Source: Adiantum capillus-veneris (lineage: Eukaryota > Streptophyta > Polypodiopsida > Polypodiales > Pteridaceae). From it: DNA of 64,000 bases. This document shows, piece by piece, positions 21,876 through 33,489 of this stretch (the stretch's first letter is position 1; each line of letters begins with the position of its first letter). The position numbers were made by a program, and so were the translations under genes. The notes beneath the pieces are model-generated. The model searched no databases and was not told where the DNA came from. It worked only from the letters and a program-made list of their open reading frames with translations. The stretch lies in assembly GCA_014529385.2 (NCBI GenBank), contig CM043971.1, positions 98,411,985 to 98,475,984 of the forward strand, given 5' to 3'.

Positions 21876-22328
21876 CTACAACAAAATAAAAATATTCATA
21901 TCCAATGACCCATGATAATCAATAAGAGGCAGGATGACAGGGTTTGGTGATGCGAGAATTTCTCCTACTCTTTGGGCACCAAACATGAACACCATACGTT
22001 GTTGAAAATGGATTTTTCTACTAATTGCAATATTTATTCTAATGTGTGGAGTGAAATGAAAGGGAAAATCCACTATTCCTGGGGCATTATCCATGTTATA
22101 TGCATGACCAAATGCTTAAAACAAAACAAAAATGTAGACATCCAAACTAAGGTCGTACCTAATGAGAGGCAAAATAAAAGGATTTACTGAAACATTTATC
22201 TCGGACAACCTAAGAGGGCCCAAAAGTCCACGAATCACTTGCTGAAATTGTAATTTTGTGCTTACAATGATATGCACCTTTTGCCTTGCAATAGGAACAA
22301 ATGGGTCATACAAATCTTTGTGATTCAT
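21876..22328 (-). repeat. diverged ~230-bp tandem duplication in a gypsy leader
   Basis: Minus-strand readings of 22094-21876 and 22328-22116 are recognisably alike (KIHFQQRMVF...NPVILPLIDYHGSLDMNIF and KLQFQQVIRG...NPFILPLIRYDLSLDVYIF), although neither looks like a real protein. The duplication occupies the untranslated leader between the primer site and gag. Conserved phrases include CCTAATGAGAGGCA and AACAAAAATGTAGACATC-like text. Confidence 0.55.
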
Positions 22329-22384
22329 GCAAGCTACTTGATTATGCTAAATATTGAGCCTACACAAAACATACACAAGCCCTC

Positions 22385-22400
22385 CTCAGTGGGGGCACCA
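22385..22400 (-). other. candidate primer-binding site (gypsy, unassigned tRNA)
   Basis: The plus strand CTCAGTGGGGGCACCA ends in CCA, as a tRNA 3' end should. It lies four bases from a TGAGGCGG that could open the LTR. I cannot assign the tRNA species with confidence. Confidence 0.4.
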
Positions 22401-22404
22401 AAAT

Positions 22405-23419
22405 TGAGGCGGTCCGGGGCGGACAACAAGAGAGGCGACCTCTAAACACCCCTCAAGGCTCCCGTGCTGCTCAATTGGGGTTGGGACAACCACAAGCACA
22501 ACACAACAACGACCCCACAGCCAAACCCAAACAAGATAGGGGCACCACCTAGTTATGGTATGCAAACTAGGACGCAAGAGAGATTTTGTCACAACCAAGA
22601 AGATGCGCCACAAAACACACATAAGCAACCTCACACCAAGAAACACACAAAATGGACTAGAGAGAGCTAGAGCAAAGGGAAGAGAGAGAGGAATGGATCT
22701 TGCGTAGTACCTTATTTGTGACTTGAAAATGGAGATAGTTCATTATGATGCTGTCGTAGAGCTTGTACAAAACTCATTCAATGCTTAGTGAATGATAAAC
22801 ATTGCCAACACACACACATGTCTCAGGGTGTGGGAGACCTCTCACCACAATACCCTCTTACAATGGACACAAAATTGGCAATGAAAAGACACTAAAACAC
22901 TTTCTAAAACAAGATCAAATGATAGAAACTCAAAATACACAAGTCACCTTGAATTCACCAAACCGTATTGCACAAGTGGAAGGACGAAGATTTGAACGTC
23001 GAATCACGTCTTTGATACACCAAACCTCAATTTATTGATGATGGAGGAACATATACAATAGTGGTTTTGAGATTTTGAACTCACGCCCTCTCACTTGGAA
23101 TGTGTAGCTTGAAAGCTTCTCTCACACGAAAAGTGAAGCTCACAAAGTGGTTGCTACGCATAAGTCTCTCCTCACGCATAGAGTGTTGGGGTGCTATGTG
23201 AGATATTGGAGGTTATTTTACAAAAATGAGAGGGGCCTATTTATAGGTTGAAGACCCTCATTAAGATTATTTAGAAATCCTAAATTACAAGCTAACAAAT
23301 CAGGATTATGATTTTTTCCGAATATCAAAACATTGCGGGCCTTCTTTGTCTGCTTGAGTCATAGATGTGGGCTCAAAAGAGAGCATTATTGATGGTAGAT
23401 AAGGTGAAAGTAGAGTTTT

Positions 23420-23460
<41 letters not shown>

Positions 23461-24300
23461 GTTACTATGCACATATCTTGAGGTGAGGTGCCTTTTATGG
23501 TTAGGTCAATGGCTATTTTGTGTTAGTATGTTAGTAATCACTAGAAAGTTAACGTTATATTTACAATGGGTAGAATGAGGTGGATGGTTGAGGTAAGATG
23601 GTTGAATGAAGTGAGGAAATCCTTGTGATGGGGTGAAGCTTGAAGAAGTACTTACTTGTGTAGGTTCCCAAAATGACTATCGATCATCTTCTTCTTCTTC
23701 TCTTCCTTATGCCACCGCCGTCAAGGTTGATTACCGCGATGAAAATGGCAATTCGGTTGATGAGATTTCTCAATTTCTAGAGGTTAAGCACGGTTTACAT
23801 GCTGATTTTCATGTATATAGAGAAGGTGTAAGATGGAATTGTACTTTGGAAGTAATAGAGAGAGGCATAGAGATGGTGTACGTACATGTAGAGCTCATAT
23901 GAGAGCTATGGAAGTAAAATGCGAGGTTAATGATGAAGAAGGTGAGAGAAACCATGAAAGGTGCAGGTTTGAGTGAGGGATTGAGAGGAATGAGTGTGTG
24001 TGTGTGTGTGTAGAAGTGTGGAAAGAGGTGAGAGAAGACTATGGGCTACTTGTGAGAAAAGTGGACAGATTAGGGTCCACTCAAAAAATCATAGCTCATT
24101 GGTGATTGGTCCAAAAATCACCAAAATTTTTGAGGTGATTATTCAGATTTTGTTCCACATTTTCTCTTTGACGGCAACCTCAAATTCGGAGTGGAGATGG
24201 ATATAAAAAGTCCCACCAAAATACATGTTTTTCTTCACAAAAAAGTCTTCAATGGCCCCCCTTTTGTTGAATTTGCATATGGCTCCAAAGGTGAGCCCCT
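22405..24300 (-). repeat. probable 5' LTR region of the minus-strand gypsy
   Basis: The position between a candidate primer site and upstream sequence, the TATA box at 23236-23247 and the absence of coding potential suggest an LTR reading leftwards. Its right edge is not defined and no second copy exists in the window. It contains (GA)n at 23424-23463 and (TG)n at about 23994-24011. A plus-strand frame at 23633-23902 (…SSSSSSLPYATAVKVDYRDE…) has no recognisable domain. Confidence 0.4.
23236..23247 (-). promoter_or_regulatory. TATA box (minus strand)
   Basis: The minus strand reads CCTATAAATAGG followed by CCCCTC, an excellent plant TATA box. It is placed so that transcription would run towards the gag at 21788. 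Confidence 0.6.
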
Positions 24301-25065
24301 CCTTGCATGAGAGCATGACCTAATTGATTCTTAGGGGTTTGGAAATATGCATGGTTGTGGATTATGGATAAATATAATATATGGAATATGATGAAAAAAA
24401 ACAGGATACTGTATAAATAATTTGTGGAATCTAGAATAGTGTCACCTATATATAAATATTAAATGGAAAAAAGAGATATACGAAAATATAAGGAATCAAA
24501 TAAAGGGACCCTCATTTGTTTTTATTGAAGTATATTTATTTACAGGAGATAAGAAAAAATACCTCTAGGAAATAGGAATTTAGTAAAAGGCAATGACTGA
24601 TGGTGAAAGGTATTTTTTGAAGTTTTCCCTTAGAGTGGATTCACACCAAAAATAAGAGAATCTTGTGTGAAGATATTTTTATATGGAATAAAGAGTATGC
24701 AAAATGATGGTAATGGTAAGTCAATGTACATAGCATACATAGGCAAATAACGCACACCTAGGTAGAAATATTTAAATAAATACCAAAATTATGAAAATTC
24801 CTTAGATTTAGGCTCTATATACAATGCAATATTTACACACAAATGGATCATAATATATTTTATTTTTGAATTTATTTAATTTTTTTTGCTCAACTAGCCC
24901 AAATTACTAGCTAGCTGAGGGTTTTAAGAAGATATGGAAAAAATTTCCTAACTCACACACGCCTATGTACAATGAAAAGGTAAGAATAGCCACAGTGTTT
25001 AGGTGATTTTGGTAGGGTGAGGTAACTCACTATGGCAATTACAGAGAGCCGAAAAATATCTATCA
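24301..25065. other. AT-rich spacer, no gene seen
   Basis: Very AT-rich, with no long open frame and no recognisable repeat. It abuts the broken edge of the chromovirus LTR at 25066. Confidence 0.5.
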
Positions 25066-25890
25066 ACGATCTCAGATCCCAGACCTCACACACTTTCAAA
25101 GATGGTGAGAGCTAGCGGGGTATGAGAGTAGATTGAGAGGAAGAAGGAGTATTATTACGAGTAAGATGTACATTTTTTCACATAATCACTCATATTAGCA
25201 TAGCTTAGCTTAGTAATTAGCATGGTAGAGGAGATGAGCACGCATTGAAGCTTGGCTCTTGGTTGGATTTGCATCACAAAGCCAAGAGTTGTTGGTGTAG
25301 GCCTCCCTTCTCACAAGCTTGGAGTAGGTGGTAAGCTTTCCATTAAAGCTGGAGAAGGAGAGAGAGAGAGTCTTCTTGCTTCACACATGACATTGTGTGA
25401 GTGTGTAAGTGATAATGCCTTTGAAAAATCAGCCCCCTCTCTCTCTTGGTTGACTCCTCTTGCTATTTGCTCATGCTCACACCCTATTGGCTCTTTCCAG
25501 GCTTAGCCAATAAGTATTCAGAAGAATAAGTGATAGTCTTCTGACATGTGTCCCCCTTTCCCCTTTTGTGAGAGCTTTAGGTAATTAATAAATGAAACTA
25601 AACTCTCATTTGGACCCCTTTGTCTCCTGGCCAATAGGAATTAGGCAAGCCATTGGGCTACTGAATGCTCATTGGACTCCTTGGGAGACTGTCCAATAGT
25701 CTTCTAGAGAGCTTAATTCTTATTGGTTCTTTTATTAAGTGTTTTTAAATTAATTAAATTATATTTACTCTAGCCTAATTCTCATAGGTCCACCTCCAAG
25801 GCCATCCAATAGGATTTGAGTACACCTTGTGGGCATCTGGGCTAGGGAGCTGACATGTGTCCCTCTTTCCCCTTGTGTACAAAGGAATCT

Positions 25891-25937
<47 letters not shown>

Positions 25938-26312
25938 CTCTCTCATCCCCTACTTCTTGGGCTCGCCCCCTCCTATGTAGGACTTGAGAAGACTTTTTGG
26001 GACACACACAAAGCATCCAATTTCCCTAGAGTTTGACCTTTGGACACAACCTTTGAATTTTGGAACCTTAGCATTTTGGAAGTCTTAATGGGTTGAACCT
26101 TAGGGTCTTTTAAGCCCACTGTTACACATTGCTCTTTTGCAGATGGCCCCCCCTTTGGATCCCTATATTTCCCTCCTTTGGATCCCTATTGTGTCCGGTC
26201 TGCTAGCTTAACCAATATTCTAGCTTTTTCTCCCCTAGCACTTCCCCATATCAAATGATCAGTTTAACATGAGAGAATCATTTAGGAGAATTAGATATTA
26301 GTTATTATGACA
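25066..26312 (-). repeat. 3' LTR of the chromovirus, truncated
   Basis: It matches 32287-33489 closely over its whole length and ends in ATTATGACA. The segment equivalent to 31913-32286 (the LTR's 3' end) is missing, replaced by unrelated AT-rich DNA. It includes a (TG)n run at about 25896-25935 that is longer than in the other LTR. Confidence 0.9.
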
Positions 26313-26330
26313 TTACCTCTCTCTTGAAAT
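26313..26330 (-). other. polypurine tract (chromovirus)
   Basis: The sense strand reads CAAGAGAGAGGTAA up against the 3' LTR start, the expected plus-strand primer. Confidence 0.7.
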
Positions 26331-26689
26331 CATAGTCGTTCTGGACTATGGGGTAGAGAAGATAAAGCACATTCATTAGTCCTTTTCCTAACGGGTAGAG
26401 GATCCCTATGTTACCCTATGACATCGTTCCAGTATGGATGAGTTTAGTCCATTTGGTGCTTGAGAGCCTAAGCTGCCGCAAGCATGCCTGCACACTAGTC
26501 CTGTGAATCTTCCATAGTAGAATGACAAGCTCTACTTGGTGTTCGGGAGACGTCATCTCCACAAACTTGATCTAAGCATGCATACTACTTCATTTTTGTG
26601 CACAATAAATAAAAAGAGACTCTTATAAGACAAAAACTTTATTCATTTTTAATATTTGTACATTTGCTTACTCTAGGGAAGCATTGTAA

Positions 26690-26910
26690 GCATTGACAAG
26701 GTTTAGGTTATCCTTTAATTGTATGCCTTGAATCCATCTTGGCATCTTCAAAAGGATAATTCTTAAACTTAATAAGATATCGTTGGATAGTCTTACCGCC
26801 TCTTAGTACCTTGTCTTCATGTCAGAGAATGGACTCGGGTTGTAGCACCTCTTCTTGGTCCTCGATCTTCGGTGGGTCTTCAATAGTTGGTTCTTGTGGT
26901 GGCTCTCCTT
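26690..26910 (-). pseudogene. chromodomain at the integrase C-terminus
   Basis: After the integrase ends with FHVSLPKP and a stop at 26912, the same reading gives EEVLQPESIL, a stop, HEDKVLRGGKTIQRYLIKFK and NYPFEDAKMD. This matches a chromodomain: the PxxIL entry, the YLIKFKNYP strand and EDA(K/T)W with the Trp changed to Met. Such domains direct integration to particular chromatin. Two stops break it. Confidence 0.78.
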
Positions 26911-26911
26911 T

Positions 26912-27920
26912 TTAAGGCTTTGGTAGGCTCACATGGAAAGCATTGTGTTTGATCCAATGGTTGGGAAACTTGAGTTGGTAGGCCATCTCATTAATTGGCC
27001 TAAGAATCTGGAAGGGACCATAGTACCTTTTTGCTAACTTAGCATAGTACTTTTGGTGTCCAGTAGGATTCTTGCCCGTCGTGCGCCTTAATCGAGCCTT
27101 GGGAAATTTGAGTAAGACCCAATAATTTTCTTTAAAGGCTTGGAATCTTCTTTGCTTATCAGCAGCAGCCTTTTGCCTTTGCTGTGAGATAGAGATAGCA
27201 TCCTTAATCTTTTGGAAAGATTCTTGTAGGCCTCTGCTATACTCATCTGTAGTGAAGATCTTCCCGTGTACCTTAAGTACCAGGGGACTTTTTGATCTTC
27301 CCTCAATTACCTTGAAAGGTGCTTTTCCCATGGAAGTATGTACAATCTTATTGTAGGCGTACTCCACTAAGGGTAAGTACTTCTCCCATTGGGATCTTTG
27401 ATCTACTTCCGTTACATAGGATTTTAGTAGATCAAGAATTGTTAGGTTATCTATTTCACTTTGGCCATCCGTTTGTGGGTGATAGGCCGAAGAGAAATTG
27501 AGCCTTGTCTCTGAAATTTCAAAGAGACCCTTCCATAAATTACTGGTCATTCTTGGATCTCTATCCAACACTATGGACATTGGCAAGCCATGGTACTTGA
27601 AGATTTGTGATATTAAGAGGGTTTCCATTTGATGGCCTTTGATAGTCTTTTTGACACGTATAAAATGAGCTTGTTTACTGAACCTGTCTACTATCGTCCA
27701 TATTCCTATATTCCCATGGATAGACTTAGGCAATCCAAAGATAAAATCCATGGATATGCTCTCCTATGGTGAATTAGGGATTGGCAAATGTTGAAGCAAT
27801 CCAGGTTGCTTCCCTCTATCCAACTTCGTCTTTTGGTATACCACACATTTAGAAACATATTCTTGTATGTTTGCTTTCATGGTAGGCCAATGGAAATATG
27901 TTTCAATCCCCTTTAGGGTA
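26912..27920 (-). pseudogene. chromovirus integrase
   Basis: The open part (27751-26912) covers the core with all three catalytic residues: D in MDFIFGLPKS, D in VLDRDPRMTS and E in TDGQSEIDN. The GPF/Y module YYGPFQILRPINEMAYQLKF follows. Upstream, 27920-27760, the zinc finger HHCC region is broken: the last cysteine reads tyrosine (KCVVYQKTK) and a stop lies before MDFI. The protein inserts cDNA into chromosomes; this copy is dead. Confidence 0.88.
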
Positions 27921-27922
27921 GA

Positions 27923-28480
27923 CTAAATCCCTCTATGCCCCGCATAAGGAGGAGCATGAGATTCATACATTACTTTCTCACATAGTGAGTTTGTAGCACA
28001 TATTCTATTGCCATAGAGAAGATAACCATCTTGTAAAGTACATGGTTCCTCTTTCTTCCCTGATGCAAGGGCTGAAATCACATATCTAAAATCGGGATCA
28101 ATATCATACTCATCTATCGTTGAAGATACATCATTGTGAGTTGCTATGGAAACCACATTTACTCTCGGCCATCTTGAGAGTGCATCAGCTACTTGATTAT
28201 GCTTGCCAGCAATGTGAGCAGTATGAAAATGAAATTGAAAAAGGATATCTTCCCACCTCATTTGTTTGTTGGAGAGCTTGGTCTGCGTCATGAAGTACTT
28301 AAGACTTTGGTGATCCGTTCGCAGAATAAATAGTGCTTCCATGAGTTTAAGGCATGTAGAACTGCAAGGAGTTCCTTTTCATACATGCCTAGAGCTTGCT
28401 CAACAGGGTCGAGCCTTCGACTTTCATAGCCAATGGCATGCCCTTCTTGGAGCAAAACAGCTCCAAGGCAATCACCACAA
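27923..28480 (-). pseudogene. chromovirus RNase H
   Basis: Segments: FEVQCDACGDCLGAVLLQEG (catalytic D), YEKELLAVLHALNSWKHYL (catalytic E) from 28746-28288, then, after a frame change near 28330, RTDHQSLKYFMTQTKLSNKQ (catalytic D) and HIAGKHNQVADALSRWPR (28342-27923). All RH landmarks remain, in two frames. The frame runs on to HAPPYAGHRGI, the first histidines of the integrase zinc finger. Confidence 0.88.
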
Positions 28481-29390
28481 GCGTCACATTGGACCTCAAA
28501 TGGCGTTGAGAGATCCGGTAGCGTAAGCACAGGTTGAGGGATAAGCTTTTCAAAAGCATTGTTCTCCTTGGCAGACCATGTATACCTAACTTTTTTCTTT
28601 GTTAGGTCATGTAATGGTCCTGCTATTAGTGAGAACTTTTCTATGAAGCGTCTATAGTATGCACACATACCTATAAATCTTCTTAGTTCACCAAGGTTCC
28701 TTGGTTTAGGGCATCCTTTTATTACCTCTAACTTTGATGGATCCATTTAGATGCCATCTTGAGAGATAGTGTGACATAAATACTGAATCTCTTGCAAGAA
28801 AAATTCACTTTTCTTTTGATTAACATAAGGTTTATTCTCTCTTAGAACTTGAAATATTCTCTGGAGGTGTTGCTTGTGTTCATCTAATGAATTAGAGTAG
28901 ATGATGATATCATCAAAGAACACTCCAGTAAAGGTTCAGTGATGCCTGAGTAGCTTCTCCATCAAGCGGTTGAATGTGGCTGGTACATTGGTCAAGCCAA
29001 AAGGCATGACAATATATTCATAAAGACCAAACGTAGTGCGAAATGCGGTCTTTACAATGTCTTGATCAACTATCCTTATTTGATGATAGCCACTTTTTAG
29101 GTCATTCCTATTGAAGTAGGTGGACCCTTGTAGCTTAGCAAATAGGTCTTCTACCCGTGGAACGGGAAATCTATTTTTGCTAGTGATCCTATTTAGTGAT
29201 CTATAGTTGACACACATGCGATATGTGCCGTCTTTCTTTTGCACTAATAGCATTGGTGAGAAAAATGGAGATGAGCTAGGCATAACCATGCCCTTCTCAA
29301 CTAACTCATGCACTTGTTGCATAATCTCCTCTTGTTGAGCTTGAGAAACTCTATAAGGAGGTTTGTTAGGCGGTGAACTTCCTGGAAGAA
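28288..29390 (-). pseudogene. chromovirus reverse transcriptase
   Basis: 29322-28936 encodes [42 protein letters not shown] and [20 protein letters not shown]. Past a stop (HH-stop-TF) the active site reads FFDDIIIYS, keeping both aspartates. 28746-28480 gives the connection, LGELRRFIGMCAYYRRFI. A second stop follows ISQDGI. The domain is complete in order but interrupted. Confidence 0.9.
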
Positions 29391-29392
29391 GT

Positions 29393-30202
29393 TCATTGCA
29401 TGGTCATCATTACCTCATTTAGGAGGTACTCACAAGGGATGTCGTCAATAAAGACATCTTGAAACCCCTTGAGAATATTGGATAACTCTAATTCTTTGTG
29501 ATTTTTTATATTTTCTTTTGTTAAAGAATTAGGTTCATTTTGAGAATGTTTAACAAAAATCATGTACACGGAAATAGAGCTCTTTATTGACTTGTTGAAA
29601 GATTGTGTATGTACAATGGATGTGGTGTTACCCATTTCCTTAGCATCTATGTACATATCTTTTTCCCTGAACTTAAAGGAGATTCTCCTTTCAGGGAATT
29701 TAACATTGGCAGCCATGCGAACAAACCATGGTGCCCCTAGGATTACATCTTCATGCTTGAGAGGAGAGATAAAGAAGTCCTCTTTGTCCACATAGCTTTG
29801 GGCATGGAGCCTCAATTTCCCGATTAAGGGAGTGGCTGAAGCTTCTTGCCCATTGAAAGCATCGTCTGCGGGTAGGACATCTCCCATCTCATAGGCTTGT
29901 ATGCCTAGCTTGGTGGCCAACTCTGTGGATATGAAATTGTGAGTAGAACCAGGTTTAAAGAGAATAAAAGCATCATGTTCTCTTACCTTTCCCCAAGCAT
30001 TACATAGAGGAGATTCTTTGTGGCGAGTTTCCTCCTCTTGGATTTCAACCAAGGTAGCCCTAAGAGGCTCATGGTGGGTGTTCTTTTGGGGACAAGTGCG
30101 GTATGCATGCCCTTGCTCGCCGCACTTGAAACAACGGTCATCCTTGCGATAACGCTCAAGCTCTTCCAAAGAGAATTTATTTTTGCCTTTGTAAACTCCC
30201 CT
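29393..30202 (-). pseudogene. chromovirus zinc knuckle and protease
   Basis: The 258-codon frame starts near CFKCGEQGHAYRTC (canonical CX2CX4HX4C). It then runs through a retropepsin, FILFKPGSTHNFISTELATK ... EDVILGAPWFVRMAANV. The expected catalytic DxGSTHNFIS has lysine at the aspartate position (KPGS), so the protease is inactive by substitution rather than frameshift. The frame ends before RT. Confidence 0.85.
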
Positions 30203-31503
30203 CTATTTATCTTTGTTGGAGTTGCCCTTGGGAGACTTTTGGACATTGTCCTTCCCCTTAGGCTCATTGGAACCCTTGTTTTTTGTGGGCTTATAATTTC
30301 TTTTAGCCCCTGTTTGGAAATTGACTTGAAAAGCCACCATAGTATGGTGTATAAACGCCAATATGGTGCATGGCCTTTGGGAGTTGACATACTCCTCCAT
30401 TTCTTCAATTAATCCCACACAAAATTGTTGCTTTCCAAAATCCAACTTTTTGAAGACAGTGTCTTTGAGTTGTAAGTCCCAAAACTTGTCTACATATTTG
30501 TGAATGGATTCGTAGGGAGAGAGCTTCAAGCTTTGCCATTCGGTGAGTACTTTGTCTTTGGCATCGGTGGCCAAAAATTGCTTCATAATGGAAGCTCTTA
30601 AAGCTTTCCATGTTTGTGGAGCTTCACCATTGGCCTGTAGGCTAGACCACCATTGCCTGGAGGACTTTTGAAAGTCCATAGCTACATGGTGTAGCTTAGA
30701 GGACTCCGTGAAGCCCTCATCTCCAAATGCTGCATCGAATTGCTGGATAAAGGCCAAGACTTTGTCCGTAGCACTGAAAGTGCCATCGTAGGTAAGGAAA
30801 GAGATGCTCTTACCTCCCTCTTTGAACTTCTTGAGCTTGGATGACTTCTTCCATGTGGCATAGGATTTCCTATGGCCTCTTCTTTTTTATGGTTCAAAAG
30901 TTGCACCATCGCTTTCTTCAGAGGGTGAAGAATTTGAGGAAGATAGAGAAGAGGGTGACCTCTTTCTCGACTTTTTCTTGCCTTGATCTTCTTTTCTTCA
31001 CCATCACTTTCATAAGAGGAAGAGGATGAAGAAGATGGAGAAGAGGGTGTCCTCTTTCTCGCCTTTTTCTTCTCTTGCTTTTTGTCCTCCCTCTTTGAAT
31101 TATGGTGTGGAGAAGTGTGTTATGGTCTTATCCGTTTTGGGGGTGATGGAGAGCGTTTAGCCCATCGTCTTCGTGGAGCCATCTCTGTTGAGGTGGCAAG
31201 AGACTCACTTATTTCTCGTTCCTTCGGTGGGGGCACTTGAATTCTCCTTTGGGAAGGAGATGCATCATCAAGGAGCAAATTTTTTAGCCCTTCATATGGA
31301 TCCTCTTCTACTTCCGGAGTCGGAGAGAGGCCTCTTTTGGAAGTCTCACAAGGAGGCTTCCTAGGTGCTCTCTCGTCATGGTGGGGAGCTTGGAGAATTC
31401 CATGAGCACGAAGCTGCCGTTGCACTTCACTTTGAAGGGATGGATTGCCCATGGTTATCAACATTAATTTCACTCTCTTTACTATTGTCAGCCATTCTAG
31501 CAA
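30203..31503 (-). pseudogene. chromovirus gag
   Basis: The N-terminal part (31503-31120; MGNPSLQSEVQRQLRAHGI from an internal Met) is proline- and charge-rich with SPSPPKRIRP. After a frameshifted basic stretch, 30757-30203 gives a retrotrans_gag core: LHHVAMDFQKSSRQWWSSLQ, TWKALRASIMKQFLATD, and FGKQQFCVGLIEEMEEYVN. Repeated K/S-rich text around 30960-31080 shows a short internal duplication. Confidence 0.82.
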
Positions 31504-31899
31504 CTTTTAGGTGTAAACTTTTTAGGTGTACTTTGGCACTTCAAGCCCTAGTTGCTACTTCTCTTTACCCCTTTAGAAAAAGCACTCAAGCTATTGTACC
31601 CGTGGCTCAAATACCATTAATTGCAAGGAGTAGAAGAGAGGATTGTTCAACACCAAAACAGTACCGGCTCCTGTCAAGCTTCTAATAGCTCAATATTGGT
31701 TAAGCCGTAGGCAAGCCCCGTAGGACTCCACTATTAAGACCATAGCTCTCGACGGTGATGCCCCGTTATCTGCATGAAGGCAGGCGCACTGCAAGGCTCA
31801 AAAATCCCTATTCTACTTACTCACATGCAATTAATAATACCAACCATTTATAGCTATCTTGAGGACCTCCCTTCTTGAGCAAGAAAAGAGAAACCTTGT

Positions 31900-31911
31900 G
31901 CTCTGATACCA
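31900..31911 (-). other. primer-binding site, initiator tRNA-Met (chromovirus)
   Basis: The plus strand GCTCTGATACCA is a perfect complement of the iMet primer site, one base from the LTR start TGTAACG at 31913. Confidence 0.93.
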
Positions 31912-31912
31912 A

Positions 31913-33101
31913 TGTAACGTTTAATGGCCTAGTAACTTGTGTGTAGCGGAATATAGCATGAACATAGTGAGCATTTCATTAGAATAGATTCCTATCAAAA
32001 TAACAAGAGTGCTTGGGTGGAGAGAGCAACAAAAAGGATAATCACCTAGTTAGATAGCATGAACAATACTTCAAAAGAGAGAGAAATTAAGCTATTGACA
32101 ACAGTTGAGGACCGGATTTACATGCAACCGGTCCCCCCTCCAAATGGCTTTGTATTATGGTTTCTCCCATCAAGAGAGACATTTTACAATACAATTCTTT
32201 GTGTTCCTTCAATACTAGTTAGTGCAATGAAGATGGAAACTTCATGCACTAAGCAAAACACTTATCAAACACAACATCATTCCCTCACGGTCTCAGACCC
32301 AAGACCTCACACACCTTCGAAGATGGTGAGAGCTAGTGGGGTATGAGAGTAGATTAAGAGTAAGGAGTATTCTTATGAGAAAGATGTACATCTCCGCACA
32401 TAATCACTCATATTAGCATAGCTTAGCTTAGTAATTAGCATGGTAGAGGAGATGAGCATGCATTGAAGCTTGGCTCTTGGTTGGATTTGCATCACAAAGC
32501 CAAAAGTTGCTGGTGTAGGCCTCCCTTCTCACAAACTTGGAGTAGGTGGTAAGCTTTGTGTTAAAGTTTGAGAAGGAGAGAGAGAGTCTTCTTGCTTCAC
32601 ACATGAGATTGTGTCAGTGTGTAAGTGATAATGCCTTTGAAAAATCAGTCCCCCTCTCTCTCTTGGTCGACTCCTCTTGCTATTTGCTCATGCTCACACC
32701 CTATTGGCCCTTTCCAGGCTTAGCCAATGAGTATTAAGAAGCATAAGTGATAGCCTTATGACATGTGTCCCCCTTTCCCTTTTGCGAGAGCTTTAGGTAG
32801 TTAATAAATGAAACTAAACTCTCATTGGACCCCTTTGCCTCCTGGCCAATAGGAATCAGCAACATTGGGTTGTTGAATGCTCATTGGACCCCTTGGGAGA
32901 CTGTCCAATAGTCTTCTAGAGAGCTTAATTCTTATTGGTTCTTTTATTAAGTGTTTCTAAATTAATTAAACTAGATTTACTCTAGCCTAATTCTCATTGA
33001 TCCACCTCCAAGGCCATCCAATAAGATTTGAGTACACCTTGTGGGCATCTGGGCTAGGGAGCTGATATGTGTCCCTCTTTCCCCTTGTGTACAAAGGAAG
33101 C

Positions 33102-33135
<34 letters not shown>

Positions 33136-33489
33136 CTCTCTCATCCCCTACTTCTTGGGCTCGCCCCCTTCTATGTAGGACTTGAGAAGAATTTTTGGGA
33201 CACACACAAAGCATCCAATTTCCCTAGAGTTTGACCTTTGGACACAACAATTGCATTTTGGAACCTTAGCATTTTGGAAGTCTTAATGGGCTGAACGTTA
33301 GGGTCTTTTAAGCCCATTGTTGAACATTGCTCTTTTGCAAATGGCCCCCCCTTTGGATCCCTACTGTGGCCAGTCTGCTAGCTTAGTCAATATTTTCTAG
33401 CTTTTTCTCCCCTGGAACTTCCCCATATTAAATGATCAGTTTAACATGAGAAAATCATTTAGGAGAATTAGATATTAGTTATTATGACA
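31913..33489 (-). repeat. 5' LTR of the chromovirus (1577 bp)
   Basis: TG...CA ends (TGTAACG...TTATGACA). It matches the left LTR from 32287 on. It contains (TG)n at about 33104-33133 and a GAGAGAGAG run near 32575. After it the sequence reads CTCTC, but the partner target duplication is lost with the left edge. Confidence 0.9.

Larger units (their letters stand above)
25066..33489 (-). mobile_element. Ty3/gypsy chromovirus (degenerate)
   Basis: The order on the minus strand is 5' LTR (31913-33489), iMet primer site, gag, zinc knuckle, PR, RT, RH, INT, chromodomain, polypurine tract and a truncated 3' LTR (25066-26312). PR-RT-RH-INT order with a chromodomain after the integrase GPF/Y module defines the chromovirus clade. 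Many frameshifts, stops and a lost protease aspartate make it inactive. The left edge, with its target duplication, is missing. Confidence 0.9.

Noticed and set aside
23633-23902. Plus-strand 89-codon frame with SSSSSS and VKVDYRDENGNSVDE
   Set aside because: Looks protein-like in part, but there is no homology I recognise, it is short, and it lies in a probable LTR of a minus-strand gypsy. Kept only as a note.
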